Shown piece by piece: positions 1-62,296 of a stretch of DNA of 64,000 nt (within the stretch, counting starts at the first letter, position 1; each line of letters begins with the position of its first letter). The notes under the pieces are model-generated. The model saw nothing but the letters and a program-made list of their open reading frames with translations, did no database searches and was not told the DNA's origin. Made by a program: the position numbers and the translations under genes. This DNA is from Heterohyrax brucei (Eukaryota > Chordata > Mammalia > Hyracoidea > Procaviidae): the NCBI GenBank assembly GCA_028571685.1, contig CM053143.1, forward strand, positions 153,382,329 to 153,446,328, written 5' to 3'.

Positions 1-780
1 TTTAATTTTTTTCAGTTACAGAGTGAGGATGAAGGTCTTCACCTTAGTGGGAAGAATGAGAAAATGCATGCTAAGTGCTCAGTAGCCTGTGGAGAAAATT
101 TTTTTCTAATGTTAAGCCGATTAAGGGTTCCCTGTCTAAAGGGTCTGTGACAATAGTGGCCTACACTGTATTACAGGGTTTGGAACATGTAGATATATTA
201 TCCACTATATAAAAAGATGCTTTATTAGGGTGATTTTAAAAAAAGATGGTGTGTAATCATAACTGCAAGGAGGTCTAGTTACTTGAAGTTTTCTAAAGCT
301 GTATTTAATACAGTGGTAGTATTTGGAGAGAGTTTGTAAAGGATTATTAAAAATTCAACCAAGTTCCACTTTTGGTAGTGGCAGAGTTACAAATTAGTTT
401 TACCACAGATCATACTTAAAATTCTAGGCAAAATATAATAAACTACTCAGAAGCAGTGGAGAACAAACACGCAGAAACTGAAAAGGTTTCAACTCTTGAA
501 AGAAGACAATGCCACTGGGTAAGTTTTGTGCTTAAATGCTTTTCACCTGTGGGCAAGTTCATGACGTATAGAATGGCTAGAACTTAAGCACTGGTGGTGG
601 AGTCTTAGTCGTTTGAGGAGTCTGGGAATAGACTTAAATGGCTGCCAGAGTTGCTGGAACGTGAGGGGAGTCATAGAAGCCTGCTTTCACGTCTGCATGT
701 AAACTTGATTCAAATCCTTGAAGTTGCTTGGAAGAGACTCCTAACTGACTCTTAAAACCAAAAATCAATACTCTGTAAAG
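1..780. other. Intergenic sequence, no gene recognised
   Basis: AT-rich sequence without a convincing exon or named repeat. A short open stretch after a pyrimidine-rich AG near 19 could mimic an exon, but no protein was recognised and no donor context supports it. Confidence 0.4.
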
Positions 781-2755
781 GAAAACAGAATCCAGAGTTT
801 CTACAGCATTTCATCCACAATGTCCAGAATACAGTATTACTAACTGTGTGGTAAAAAAGATGAAAGGTAGTAGGAGGAAAAAGCATTCAAAATAAAAATG
901 ACCCTGAGGTGACCCAGATACTGAAATAATCAAAGGACTTTAAGCATCTATTTTAAGTATGGTCAAGGATTTAAAGGAAAATATGGTCACAAGGAAGGCA
1001 CAGATGGGGAATGTCAGCAGAGAAACTAATTCTAGAAAAGTATGAAATCTCAAATAAAAATTTTACTTAGTCAACTTGAATCTAAATAAAGTTATCCACT
1101 GATAATGAGAAAACATGAACATAAAAGAACTTTAGTGAACAATAAACATAGAGCTGTCCAATACACATATAATTGGAGGCTCAGAATGAGACAGAAAAAG
1201 CATTTGAAAGAATAATGGTCAGAGAAAAACAAAGATTCAACAATCCTAGAACATACAAAGCAGAATAAATAAAAAGCCACACCTAGGCCTGGTTAGTCAG
1301 ACAGAAAACCAAAGTTCCAAGAGAAAATCTTCAGTACCAGACAGAAACATTAATGCCTCACTACTGACTTCTCATTATTAACAACAGAGATGGAAGACAG
1401 TGAAATGGTATCTTTAAAATGCTTTACAAGCTGTCAATCCAGAATTCAATATCCAGTGATAATCTTTCACAAATGAAAATGCAGAAAAGTAGTTGCTAGC
1501 AGTCTTGCACCACAAGAAATGTTAAAGGATGTTCTTTAGGTGGAAAGGAAATGACACCACATGAAAATATGGAAGGAAAGAGGAAGAACACAGAAAATGG
1601 AAACTATATGAATCAATATAAAGCAACAGATCTTCTAAGGAAAGTTCACTCTGTTACAGGGTTTGCAACATGTAGACATATAAATATGTACCAACACAAA
1701 GGTAGGACAGGGTCGAGGTGAAGTAAATGGAACTGAACTTTTGCAAGGTTATGTTTTATGTAAAGTGACATTAACTCAGCAAACTGCCAAAGGTACAAAG
1801 AATTATGCAAAAGGGTAAGGTAAAAAGTCAACAGAAGAATAAAAATGAAATCCAAAAAATATTTGATTAGCCCAAAAGAAGGCAGAAGAACAGAGTAAAA
1901 AGCTGATGAGACAAATAGAAAACAAACAAAAAAATAGTATACCTAAATCCAACCTGATAATAAAACCTGAATAAAAACTTGTAAGTATAGACCGATACCC
2001 CTTGAGAAAACTGAAAAAATTTACCAAGAAAATATTAGCAAATTAAATCCAGCAATACATAAAAAGATAATACATTATGACACAGTAAGTTTATTGCCAG
2101 AATAAAAGTTGATTTTAATATTAAAAAATCAATATAATTAATCATATTAGTAAAATGAAAAATCATAATCATCTCAACTGATAACAGAAAAAACATCTGA
2201 CAATATTGAGTGCCTAGCAACCCAGGACTACAGACTCCTTCAATTTGATAAAAGGCTTCTAAAAAATCTACAGCTAAACATACTTAATAGTGAAATACTG
2301 AGAGCTTTCTTCCCAAACTGGGAGCAAAGCAAAGATGTCCACTTTACATCTATACAACACTATACTGTGGGTCTTAGCTAATACAATAGGGTTAGAAAAA
2401 CAAAAAGCATAAACATTAGAAAAGAAAAAGGCAATTTTTCTATATTTGTATATATATATTTGTCTACGTAGAAGCTTCTCAGGTTGTAGGACGCAAGGTC
2501 AATACTAAAAATTGTTACTTCTCTATACAAACAACTGGAAGAGGAAAAAAATTTCCATTTAAAGTAGCTGTCAAAACCCAGAATGACTCGGGAATAAATT
2601 TAACAAAAGACCCACAAGACTTCTGTATTGCGAATCACAGTATACCAAGAAGAACTGACCTGAAGAAATGTCAAGTTTCTTTACGGATTGGCAGAGTCCA
2701 CACTGTCAGAATGCCAACATGATCTACAGCATCAATGTAATTATGGTAGGAGAAT
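780..2755 (+). mobile_element. Old L1 (L1M type), ORF1 and part of ORF2, decayed
   Basis: Sequence phrases typical of mammalian L1 ORF1 run through 900-1,600 (AAGGATTTAAAGGAAAATAT, the end of ORF1 with CTACAAGAAATG-like spacing near 1,510), followed by ORF2 reverse-transcriptase region phrases at about 2,090-2,750 (ATCATCTCAACTGATAACAG and neighbours). Stops and indels are frequent and internal sequence is missing. It is a fossil. Confidence 0.65.
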
Positions 2756-2759
2756 TCTA

Positions 2760-3170
2760 GAACAGTCCCCAGGATTCCCTATTTTGGTACACCTCCTTTG
2801 TGTGATCATTTCTCTTTGAGTCGATGGGGTTTGTGAATATGATGGGATTTGTGAATATGATGGGATTTCACTTGTGTGATTACATTAATTACATAGCAAA
2901 GATGATGGCATTCAGTTGACTGAATTAAAAGAGATGATATCCTCAGTGAGCCTACCTTAAACAGATGGAACCCTTTAAAAGAGGGCCCAGATTTTTCCCA
3001 AAGGGAGAGATCTGAAGTGAGATGTTTTCTTGCTGGCCTTGAAGCTGCACACTGCCATGGTGTGGGGAAGGCCTTGTGTCAGGAAACCGCAGGACTGGAA
3101 GTCTCAAATGAGATTCCAACCCCAGCTGACACCTTATGTAGATAAAAATTTTGAGAGTAGTCCAAATAAT
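2760..3170 (+). mobile_element. Unassigned interspersed repeat fragment, possibly LTR-like
   Basis: The run with TTTAAAAGAGGGCCCAG followed by GAGATCTGAAGTGAGA and a TGGCCTTGAAGCTG phrase has the look of a mammalian LTR or DNA repeat, but I cannot name the family. It contains a short direct repeat of about 18 bp (TTGTGAATATGATGGGA twice, near 2,830-2,866). Confidence 0.35.
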
Positions 3171-3207
3171 CTTGGGAAAAAAGTTGGAGGATCTTGGGAA
3201 AAAAGTT

Positions 3208-3619
3208 GAGATCTCCACTAAAAGACCTCAATTGATGGTCCAGTGGTTTTGGGGTTCCCCTGAGAGCATGGCCCCCGGCCCTGATGCTGCCCTTACCCAT
3301 AAATTATAACAAAGGTCCACTCTTTGGACAGGAATGGATTGGACTTGGCAATGCAGAGTGACCATATATTGGATGCACTTTATGGTTCTATACATCTGTA
3401 GGATATCATCCTGCTGACCTCTGGCTGGAGGAAGGAGAGTGGGTGGAGAGGAGGGGAAAGGAAGCTGTTTGGAGGATGAGACATGTATGGAGCAGAGAGG
3501 AATAGTGTGCTGTTACCAGACAGGGAGAGCAGTGGAAGCTGCATATAGGTGGGCATGTAAATTTATACGGGAATGTACATTTTCACTCAGTCATGTTAAA
3601 TTAAAAAAAAAAAAAAAAA
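3208..3619 (+). mobile_element. Young L1 3' end with poly(A) tail
   Basis: About 400 bp from GAGATCTCCACTAAAAGACC to a run of A at 3,602-3,619 is nearly identical to the two L1 3' ends at 60.1-61.3 kb, so it belongs to the same recent lineage. It is severely 5' truncated. A 22-bp direct repeat (TCTTGGGAAAAAAGTTG twice) abuts its 5' boundary. Confidence 0.85.
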
Positions 3620-5500
3620 TACTTATCCTCACCCAAAGCCTTCATGAAAATAGTACAAAGACTGCCTACAGAGTGGAAACAAATACTTGCCCACCATGTT
3701 TCCAGCCACAGTTGAATCTCTCTACAAGACACTGCAAAATCTCTCCAAGGAAAATACAAATAACCAATTAAAAAATGGGCAAATGACATGAACAAGCACT
3801 TCACCAAAGAAGACATATGTTGCCAACAGTTACATGAAGAAATGCTCAGAATCGCTAGCCACCAGAGAAATCCAAATCAAAACCACAAGGAGATACCATC
3901 TCACCCCAACAAAGCTGGCAATAATCCAAAAAACACAGAATAATAAATGCTGAAGAGGATGTAGAGAGATTGGAACTCTTCTACACTGTTGGTGGGACTA
4001 TAAACTGGTTCAACCACTATGGAAATGGATTTGGTGCTTTCTCAAAAAACTAGAAATAGAAATACCATGTGATCCAGTAATCCCACTCCTTGGAATACAT
4101 CCCAAAGAAATAATGAATACCACTCAAACAGACACTTGCATGCTAATGGTTACTGCAGCTCTCTCCACAATAGCAAAAAGTTGGAAGCAACCTGGATGCC
4201 CATCAACAAACAAATGGTTAAACAAACTGTGATGTATTCATACAATGGAATAGTACACAATGGTAAGAAACAACAATGGCTTAGAGAAATACCTGTCAAC
4301 ATGGGACCATCTGGAGGGAATTATGCTGAGTGAACTTAGCCAGACACAAAAGGACAAGTTTTGTATGAGATCATTGTCATAAGGATGCAACAAATCATTC
4401 GAGCACAGAAGAAATCAGCATTTGATGGTTACAGGGTGGGGAGGGAGAGGGATTTTTTACAAATTAGACAGTAGTTAGGATTATGGTTAGGTATAGGATG
4501 TGTCAGTATGGACTAGAAGTGGGGTACCCACAACTACTTGAAAACCAAACTGTCCCCTTAATGTGGACCACCTCTTTGGAAGGACAGAGAAACAGGGTCT
4601 GTTATTGGGGGACTGTGCTCTCAGGTGACATCAGACTAATTGGCATACCCAAGGTTTTTCTCTCTCCCTCTCTCAAGATACCACTCCACCTGGGTGAAAG
4701 GCAAGTGGGGTCTTAAAAGGTACAAGCTGCCATCTGAACAGCATCAAACAGTCCCAATCCACATGGACTGGAGATAAAGAGCAGACATCAAGGACATGAG
4801 AAAAACATGAGCCCACCAGATGGAAGGGGCCATATGAGCCATAGTCTACTTCAGCATGGGACCAGAAGAACTAGATGGTGCCCACCACCACCAATGACAG
4901 CCCGGGTCAGGTATGCTGGACACAGCAGGTGATGAGTAGAGGGCAAAGTTAGAACTCTATCAAAAGAACACACTTGATGGTCCTTCTAAATGGCCATGCC
5001 CACTGGGAGCATGGCCCCCAGACTCTCTAACCCTAAACTGCATCCAGCACTGGGGCCAGCTCCCCAGACAAAGTCTGACCTGGACTATACAAAACAGAGA
5101 GTGATACTGGAGGTGAAGAAACACTTAAATAGGTACATGGGGTTGTGTGCTCTTAACTCTGCTGGAGCCAAGTTGACTGGGTGAGGAGGGCCAGACCTTC
5201 GTCAAAAGTTCACAGGAAGCGCGGAACAAAAGGGGAAGCATGCTGTCAGGTGAGGTGGGGGTAGGGAGTAGCTAGAATAGAATAGCGGTGGAAATTCTGG
5301 GTGTTACATGGCAACATCATATAGACTAAAATTGTTCTTAATTAACAATACAAAGTAAAAGGACACTCAAGAAATTTATAATCTACAGAATGATACAATT
5401 CTACTTCTTGCAAATCACTTTTCTGATAAAGAGCTTGTATCTAGGATATACAAAGAACTCTTACAACTCAAAAATAAAACTCAATGACTCAACTAAAAAT
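3620..5500 (+). mobile_element. Old L1, ORF2 C-terminus and 3' UTR
   Basis: From 3,770 the sequence follows L1 ORF2 C-terminal code (phrases such as CACTTCACCAAAGAAGA, CACTGTTGGTGGGACTATAA, ATCCAGTAATCCCACTCCT) with many stops. A long 3' UTR follows from about 4,430, including GGTCTTAAAAGGTACAAGCTG, related to the 3' UTR of the younger L1 at 60-61 kb. Confidence 0.8.
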
Positions 5501-5509
5501 TGAGCAATT

Positions 5510-6575
5510 GTTACATGCTGTCAAGTCAGTTCCAACTCAGAGCAACCCAATGCACAACAGAACAGAACCCTGCCCCACCCTGTGCCATCCGCACAAATCA
5601 TTAGGCTAGAGCCCATTACTGCAGCCATTGTGTCAGTCTATCCTGTTGAGAGTCTTCCTCTTTTTCACTGACCCTCTTACCAAGCAAGATGTCCCTCTCT
5701 AGGGACTGATCTCTCTTGACAACATGTCCAAAGTATGAGTCTTGCCATTCTTGCTTCTAAGGATCAGTCAGCTTGTACTTCTTCCAAGACAGATTTGTTC
5801 ATTCTTTTAGCAGTCCACGGTGTATTCAATATTCTCCACCAATACCATAATTCAAAGGCATCAGTTCTTTTTCTGTCTTCCTTATTCATCACCCAGCTTT
5901 CCACATGCATATGAGGAAATTGAAAACACCATGCCTTGGGTCCGTCATACCTCAGTCTTCAAGGTGACATTGTTGCCTTTCAACACTAGAAAGAGGTCTT
6001 TTGCACAGATTTGCCCAATGCAATGTGTCTTTTGATTTCTGGACTGCTGCCTCCATGGGTGTTGACTGTGGAGCCAAGTAAAATGGAAGTCTTGCCAACC
6101 TCAGTCTTTTCTTCATTTGTCATGATACTGCTTACTGGCCCAGTTGTGAGGATTTTTCTGTACTTGATGTTAAGGTGCAATCCTTACTGAAGGCTGTGGT
6201 TTTTGACCTTCATCAGTAAGGGCTTCAAGATCTCTTCACTTTTGGCAAGCAAGGTTGTGTTATCTGTGTATCAGAGGTTGTTAACAAATCTTCCTCCAAT
6301 CCCAATGCCTCCTCATTCTTCTTCATACAGTCCAGCTCCTTGGAGTATTTGCTTGGCATATAGGTCAAAAAGGTAAGGTAAAAGGATACAACCCTAATGC
6401 ACACTTTTCCTGACTATGGTTTCAGGGTTAAAGATTATCCTAGGGCAGTAGTTTCATGGGTTCACCTAGCCTCTATGGTTCCAGAAAGTCTGGATTCCAT
6501 AAGAATTTAAAATTCTGTTCTGCATTTACCCCCACTGATTGATACTCTACAGAATCTTTGATCAAACTGTTCAAG
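5510..6575 (-). mobile_element. RTE-clade LINE, 3' part
   Basis: Minus-strand translation gives fragments such as NEEKTEVGKTSILLGSTVN and IKRHIALGKS, which fit the region after the catalytic core of RTE/BovB-like reverse transcriptases. Its 3' end near 5,515 reads GAGTTGGAACTGACTTGACA, matching the tail of the SINEs in this window. Related to the element at 38.0-40.7 kb. Confidence 0.75.
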
Positions 6576-6885
6576 AATGGTAGGTGGATACCATCCATTT
6601 CTGGTCTTACAACAAATGAGGTGGTCGTTCATGGAAGCAATCGGCCACATATTCCATTTCCTCTTTCCATTCCTGACCACCCCCTTTTTTGTGTTGTTCT
6701 AGGTGGCCAGTTTTTGTACACTGAATAGCTGACTGCAAGCTTTTAAGACTTTGGGCTTATGCAAGAAAGTAGGAAGTAGAATAGGAGGGCTGAATATAAT
6801 AGGCTAATTAACTGGGACATCCCATGAAACCATAACCCTAAACCTCCAAGGAACCAAATTCCAGGAAGTATTTGGTTGTCCATAA
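6576..6885. other. Unassigned intergenic repeat-like sequence
   Basis: Contains GCAAGCTTTTAAGACTTTG, reminiscent of the L1 3' UTR phrase at 60,688, so part may be an antisense L1 3' UTR relic. The rest is unassigned. Confidence 0.3.
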
Positions 6886-6889
6886 GCAG

Positions 6890-7405
6890 CTGTGATGGTT
6901 AAGATTGTTATGTCAACTTGGCTGGACCATGATTCTCAGTGGCTTGTCAGCTGTATGATGTGATCACTTCCACACTGAGATCTGATATAATGTCATCTCC
7001 CCTATCATGGAATCTGCTGGGAGTAGCCCATCAGTTGAAAGCTTCCCTGGGCATGTGGTCTACCCGAAGGTAAGTGAATATTCTGACAAGGATTGAAGGC
7101 TTTTGCTCACTCTGGCTTCTGTTTGTCTGGCCTCTGGTTCTTGGAACTTGAGCTAGCAGCTTACCCGCTGCCTTGCCTGATTTTGGGATCCACTGATCTC
7201 TGTAGCCTGTGAGGAACCACCCTGCTCTTTGACCAGCGCCATAGCTATGGGCATCAGGAGAAGCATCCAGCCTGATCCACAGGGTTGGGATGTTTCAGCT
7301 TCTACAACTGCATGAGCAATTTCCTTGATCCTTCTCTCTATTTATACACTTTACTGGTTTTGCGCTCTACAGGATCCATCCTAAGACAGCTACCTCAAAA
7401 GCTAC
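6890..7405 (+). mobile_element. LTR-like repeat, possibly ERVL-MaLR class
   Basis: Starts TGATGGTTAAGATTGTTATG, continues with AACTTGGCTGGACCATGAT and ends near GGATCCATCCTAAGACA. The layout (TG start, late GCATGAGCAATTTCCTTGAT phrase, CA end, about 0.5 kb, no coding) is that of a mammalian solo LTR. The family name is uncertain. Confidence 0.5.
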
Positions 7406-7694
7406 TCTTTTTTTCTTTCATTGCTATAAATATATCACACTTCTGCCAATGTGGCTTTTTACAGATGTATAACTTACTGACAGCAATTATGTAATCAGCT
7501 GTGCAAGACTATACTTAATCAACGCAAGTTGTCCATCACTGCAAACTGAAACTCAGTCATATGACCAAATTCCTGTCAATGGAATGGGAGTGGAAGGAGC
7601 ATACATAGCTTCAGTGCGATAAAAGTGAGGTGTAAAAGGGAGGAGAAATGGTAATTTTTCAAGTTTCTGAAAGGCAGAATTTTCATCAGAGAAG

Positions 7695-7988
7695 ATAAAC
7701 AAACCTTTTATTTTTATTAACTGGCTTTAGTTTTAATAGTCTCATTAAACAGAACTCCATGTGATCTGATAATATACACTCTAGTTTGGAATCTATGATG
7801 GAATCTATGATCAAATAACTTTTGTCATGATGGAGAGTACACTACCTGCATTATGTTTTAATATCTCAAAGGTTTGTTGGCAGATTGTTCAGATCTGACA
7901 AGTTACGTGACATACAGAGGTGTTAAGGTCAGAGCCCTGGGGCCCAGCACGGGGAGTGGGCGGTGTGGCACTTACCTGAGCATCCTGC
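7695..7988 (-). other. WDR19: WDR19 3' UTR (probable)
   Basis: The stretch from the stop codon to the first good poly(A) signals is about 280 bases of ordinary AT-rich sequence with no recognisable repeat. That length fits my memory that the human WDR19 3' UTR is short. The exact cleavage site is inferred, not seen. Confidence 0.6.
7707..7718 (-). promoter_or_regulatory. Poly(A) signal pair for WDR19
   Basis: Reading the minus strand, AATAAA occurs twice in 12 bases (7,718-7,713 and 7,712-7,707). It is followed by a T/G-rich stretch (TTTGTTTATC and TCTCTGATG) suited to the downstream element. Cleavage would fall near 7,690-7,700. Confidence 0.6.
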
Positions 7989-58920
<50,932 letters not shown>

Positions 58921-59184
58921 CTGGGAAAAAAAATATGTAAACATATTAAATATTAAGTAATACTGTTTTAGTTCACAGAAATGAGACCACAGAACAAGTC
59001 TGTGGTCTCCAAATGAGGTGAAGATGATATACTGGGTTAAGGGAAGAAAACATCAGAATTTTTAATATTTACAATTTATCTTTTAAATTACTGTTCCTTT
59101 GGGAGTTGTGTATGCCCAATTTAATCCTCTGATCTATAACTTTAGAAACAAGCACGTCAATGTACATAGATCAAAAGGCACAGC

Positions 59185-59695
59185 AGATAATATGATTGCT
59201 GGATTCAAAATGCCAATACCACCAGTCCATTCAGCTCACTAACATCTGGGATATTGGTCTTCGAGCATTTCATTTTGGGTAACTTCTAGTTTTTCTTAAT
59301 TCTTATTTTATACATTCAATGTTCTGATTGATTACTAATGGATGCCTGCAACTGTTATTTCTCATTCTGAGTCATGCACGTCAGTAAATGAAGGTCCTGC
59401 AGGCTTTACTCCATCCATGTCATTACAGATGACTACCCTGAGGAGGCGACTCTTTCCCAGTTGCATTTTGAGCACCACCCAAGCTAAGGGACTCATCTTT
59501 CAGCACCATTTATCAGACAATGTTCTGTTACTATCCATAAGGTTTTCATTGGTTAACCTTCCTAGTCTGTCTTAGTCTGGAAGGTCTGATGAACCTGTTC
59601 ACCATGGGTGGCCTTGCTGTAGTTCAAAATACTTGTGGCATAACTTAGAGCAACAAAGAAACATGTGAGCCACCAAATTACGACAAACTGAGTCT
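59185..59695 (-). mobile_element. RTE-clade LINE, 5' part only
   Basis: Matches the 5' leader and start of the element at 40.2-40.69 kb: TCCATCCATGTCATTACAG, ATCAGACAATGTTCTGTTAC, CTTAGTCTGGAAGGTCTGA, CACCATGGGTGGCC. No endonuclease or RT beyond the start. Confidence 0.75.
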
Positions 59696-59714
59696 CCACC
59701 TATTAAATTGTTGA

Positions 59715-60064
59715 TTCCTGCCTTAAATTATGTCAGATTTTACCTCACATATTTTGGGGTCTATTGGTAGGTGTATACACATTTAGGATTATTATATCTT
59801 CTTGGTGAATTGATACTTTAATGATACCTTTTTTATCCTTGTTAATCTTCTTTACTCTGAAGTCTACTTTGTCTGATCTCAGTACAGCCACTTTAGCTGT
59901 CTTTTGGTTAGCATTTGCATAGACTCTCATGCTACTTACATCATTACATTTGAAATAAGTTTCTTATAGACAGTATACAATTAGCTCTTTTTTGAAATAA
60001 GTTTTATAGACAAGTATACAATTATGTTACTTAAAAAAATCTATTCTAACAATCTGTTGCTAAT
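59715..60064 (-). mobile_element. Old L1 ORF2 endonuclease region, part 1
   Basis: Minus-strand translation VAVLRSDKVDFRVKKINKD and HQEDIIILNVYTPT is L1 endonuclease. A 42-bp imperfect tandem repeat is seen at 59,949-60,032. The young L1 inserted at its edge. Confidence 0.75.
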
Positions 60065-60079
60065 AACTCTGCCATTTTT
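60065..60079. repeat. Target-site duplication, left copy
   Basis: AACTCTGCCATTTTT occurs exactly here and again at 62,282-62,296, bounding the young L1 insertion. Confidence 0.9.
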
Positions 60080-60087
60080 TTTTTTTA

Positions 60088-61281
60088 TTTAACATGACTG
60101 AGTGAAAATGTACATTCCCGTATAAATTTACATGCCCACCTATATGCAGCTTCCACTGCTCTCCCTGTCCGGTGACAGCACACTATTCCTCTCTGCTCCA
60201 TACATGTCTCATCCTCCCAATAGCCTCCTTTCCTCTCCTCTCCACCCACTCTCCTTCCTCCAGCCAGAGGTCAGCAGGATGATATCCTATAGATGTACAG
60301 AACCATAAAGTGCATCCAATATATGGTCACTCTGCATTGCCAAGTCCAATCCATTCTTGTCCAAAGAGTGGACCTTCGTTATAATTTATGGGTAAGGGCA
60401 GCATCAGGGCCGGGGGCCATGCTCTCAGGGGAACCCCGAAACCGCTGGACCATCAACTGAGATCTTTTAGTGGAGATCTCAGGATGCACCCCTTTTTATT
60501 CTTGTGTTGTCAGTGAGACTGCTCTCTGTGAGCTCCATCGTGGCTATCACTGGTGGTGGCCAGGCACCATCTGGTTCTTCCAGTCCGAAGCCGATGTAGG
60601 CACCCACTGCTGTGGGTCTCTCTGTCTTCTGGGTTCTTTCCCCCATGGGACCATTTCCTGTGTCCTCGGATGGCAGCTTGGCAGCTTTTAAGACCCCAGA
60701 CGCCACCGAGGACCAAAACAACATGGGGTAAGGACAACCTAGAAGACAGAGAGACCCGCAAGAGTAGGTACCTTCATCGACTTGGGACCGGAAGAACCAG
60801 ATGGTGCCTGGCCACCACCAGTGATAACCACGATGGAGCTCACAGAGAGGAGTGTCACTGGCAACACAAGAATAAAAAGGGGTGCATCCTGAGATCTCCA
60901 CTAAAAGACCTCAGTTGATGGTCCAGTGGTTTCGGGGATCCCCTCAGAGCATGGCCCCCGGCCCTGATGCTGCCCTTACCCATAAATTATAACGAAGGTC
61001 CACTCTTTGGACAGGAATGGATTGGACTTGGCAATGCAGAGTGACCATATATTGGTTGCACTTTATGGTTCTGTACATCTATAGGATATCATCCTGCTGA
61101 CCTCTGGCTGGAGGAAGGAGAGTGGGTGGAGAGGAGGGGAAAGGAGGCTATTGGGAGGATGAGACATGTATGGAGCAAAGAGGAATAGTGTGCTGTCACT
61201 GGACAGGGAGAGCAGTGGAAGCTGCATATAGGTGGGCATGTAAATTTATACGGGAATGTACATTTTCACTGTCATGTTAAA
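60088..61281. repeat. Long inverted repeat, arms about 590-610 bp
   Basis: The left arm (60,088-60,700) reads as the reverse complement of the right arm (about 60,703-61,281). Differences are scattered; by eye well over 90% of positions match in blocks such as GATATCCTATAGATGTACAG against its complement. The centre is only a few bases. Confidence 0.9.
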
Positions 61282-61283
61282 GA
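60703..61283 (+). mobile_element. L1 3' end nested in inverse orientation
   Basis: A plus-strand copy of the same L1 3' UTR ending in an A-rich tail at 61,265-61,283. It is flanked by AAGACCCCAGACGCCA on the left (about 60,690) and AAGACCCCAGACACCA on the right (about 61,284), a target-site duplication of host L1 3' UTR sequence. With the host element it forms a long palindrome. Confidence 0.88.
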
Positions 61284-62281
61284 AAAAAGAAAAAAAAAAA
61301 AGACCCCAGACACCACTCACTGATGCGGGGTGCAGAGAGCTCTCTTTGTAAAACGCTAGTTGTGCCAACTGGCCTTGATTTCGCCTAACAGCATGGTCCC
61401 CTGCCCCCGCTAATATATCCTTGCAATATTGGGTTAACATGGAAGGAGTACTCAAGTTATGCTGAAGTCCACTTAATGTTGTTCTTGTTTCTAATGTGTG
61501 CTATCACCACTTTCTCCCAACCAGATTTCTAGCAACTATCTAAACTAAACCATCCCCCCTCACCCTCCCTCCCCTCCCTTGCAGCTGCCAAAGAGTCTTT
61601 TCTTCTATACACAAGTCTGTTTTTGAGATCTTATCCTACAGGTCTCATACAGTATTTGTCCTTTTGTCGCTGACTACTTTCACTCAACATAATGTCTTTC
61701 AGTTGAAACCAGGTTAGGAGATGTTTCCTGGAATCATCGTTATTCTTTATCATTGCGTAGTGCTCCATTGAGTATATGTACCATAGTTTACCTATCCACT
61801 CTTCTGTTGTTGGGCATCTGGGTTGATTCCATCTTTTTGCTATCGTGGATTGTGCTGTGATAAACATTCTGGTGCATGTGTCCATTGGTGTGAAAGGCCT
61901 TGATTCTGTAGGATATATTCCAAGTAGTGGAATTACTGGGTCAAATGGTATATTGATATCCATTTTTTTAAGGAAGCCCCAGACTGCTTTCCAAAGAGGC
62001 TGGACCATTTTGCAACCCCACCAACAGTGTAGGAGGGTTCCACTTTCTCCACAGCCTCTCCAGCATTTGTTGTTTTGTGTTTTCTGGATCATGGCCAATC
62101 TTGTTGGGGTGAGACTGTATCTCATTGTTGTCTTGATTTGAATTTCTTTAATAACTAAAGATCGTGAACATGTCCACATGTGTTTTTTGGCTGCCTGGAT
62201 CTCCTCTTTAGTGAAATGTCTGTCCATCTCCTTTGCCCATCGCTTAAGTGGATGGTTTATCTTCTTCTTATTGATATTTTG

Positions 62282-62296
62282 AACTCTGCCATTTTT
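62282..62296. repeat. Target-site duplication, right copy
   Basis: AACTCTGCCATTTTT, identical to 60,065-60,079. Confidence 0.9.

Larger units (their letters stand above)
60080..62281 (-). mobile_element. Young L1, 5' truncated, ORF2 C-terminus and 3' UTR
   Basis: Inserted antisense to the window and sense to WDR19. The poly(A) tail is the T run at 60,080-60,086. The ORF2 C-terminal domain is open from 62,281 to the stop at 61,631 (about 217 codons), with HFTKEEIQAAKKHMWTCS, the cysteine motif [18 protein letters not shown] and PLWKAVWGFLKKM. The 3' UTR runs from 61,630 and is interrupted by an inverse L1 3' end at about 60,703-61,283. Lack of stops shows it is recent. Confidence 0.93.

Noticed and set aside
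1-100. Possible exon after a pyrimidine-rich AG at the left edge
   Set aside because: About 30 open codons only, no known protein recognised, and no good donor.
60479-60918. Overlapping open frames of up to 140 codons on both strands
   Set aside because: They lie in the L1 3' UTR palindrome, and the near-identical peptides on both strands are a consequence of the inverted repeat.
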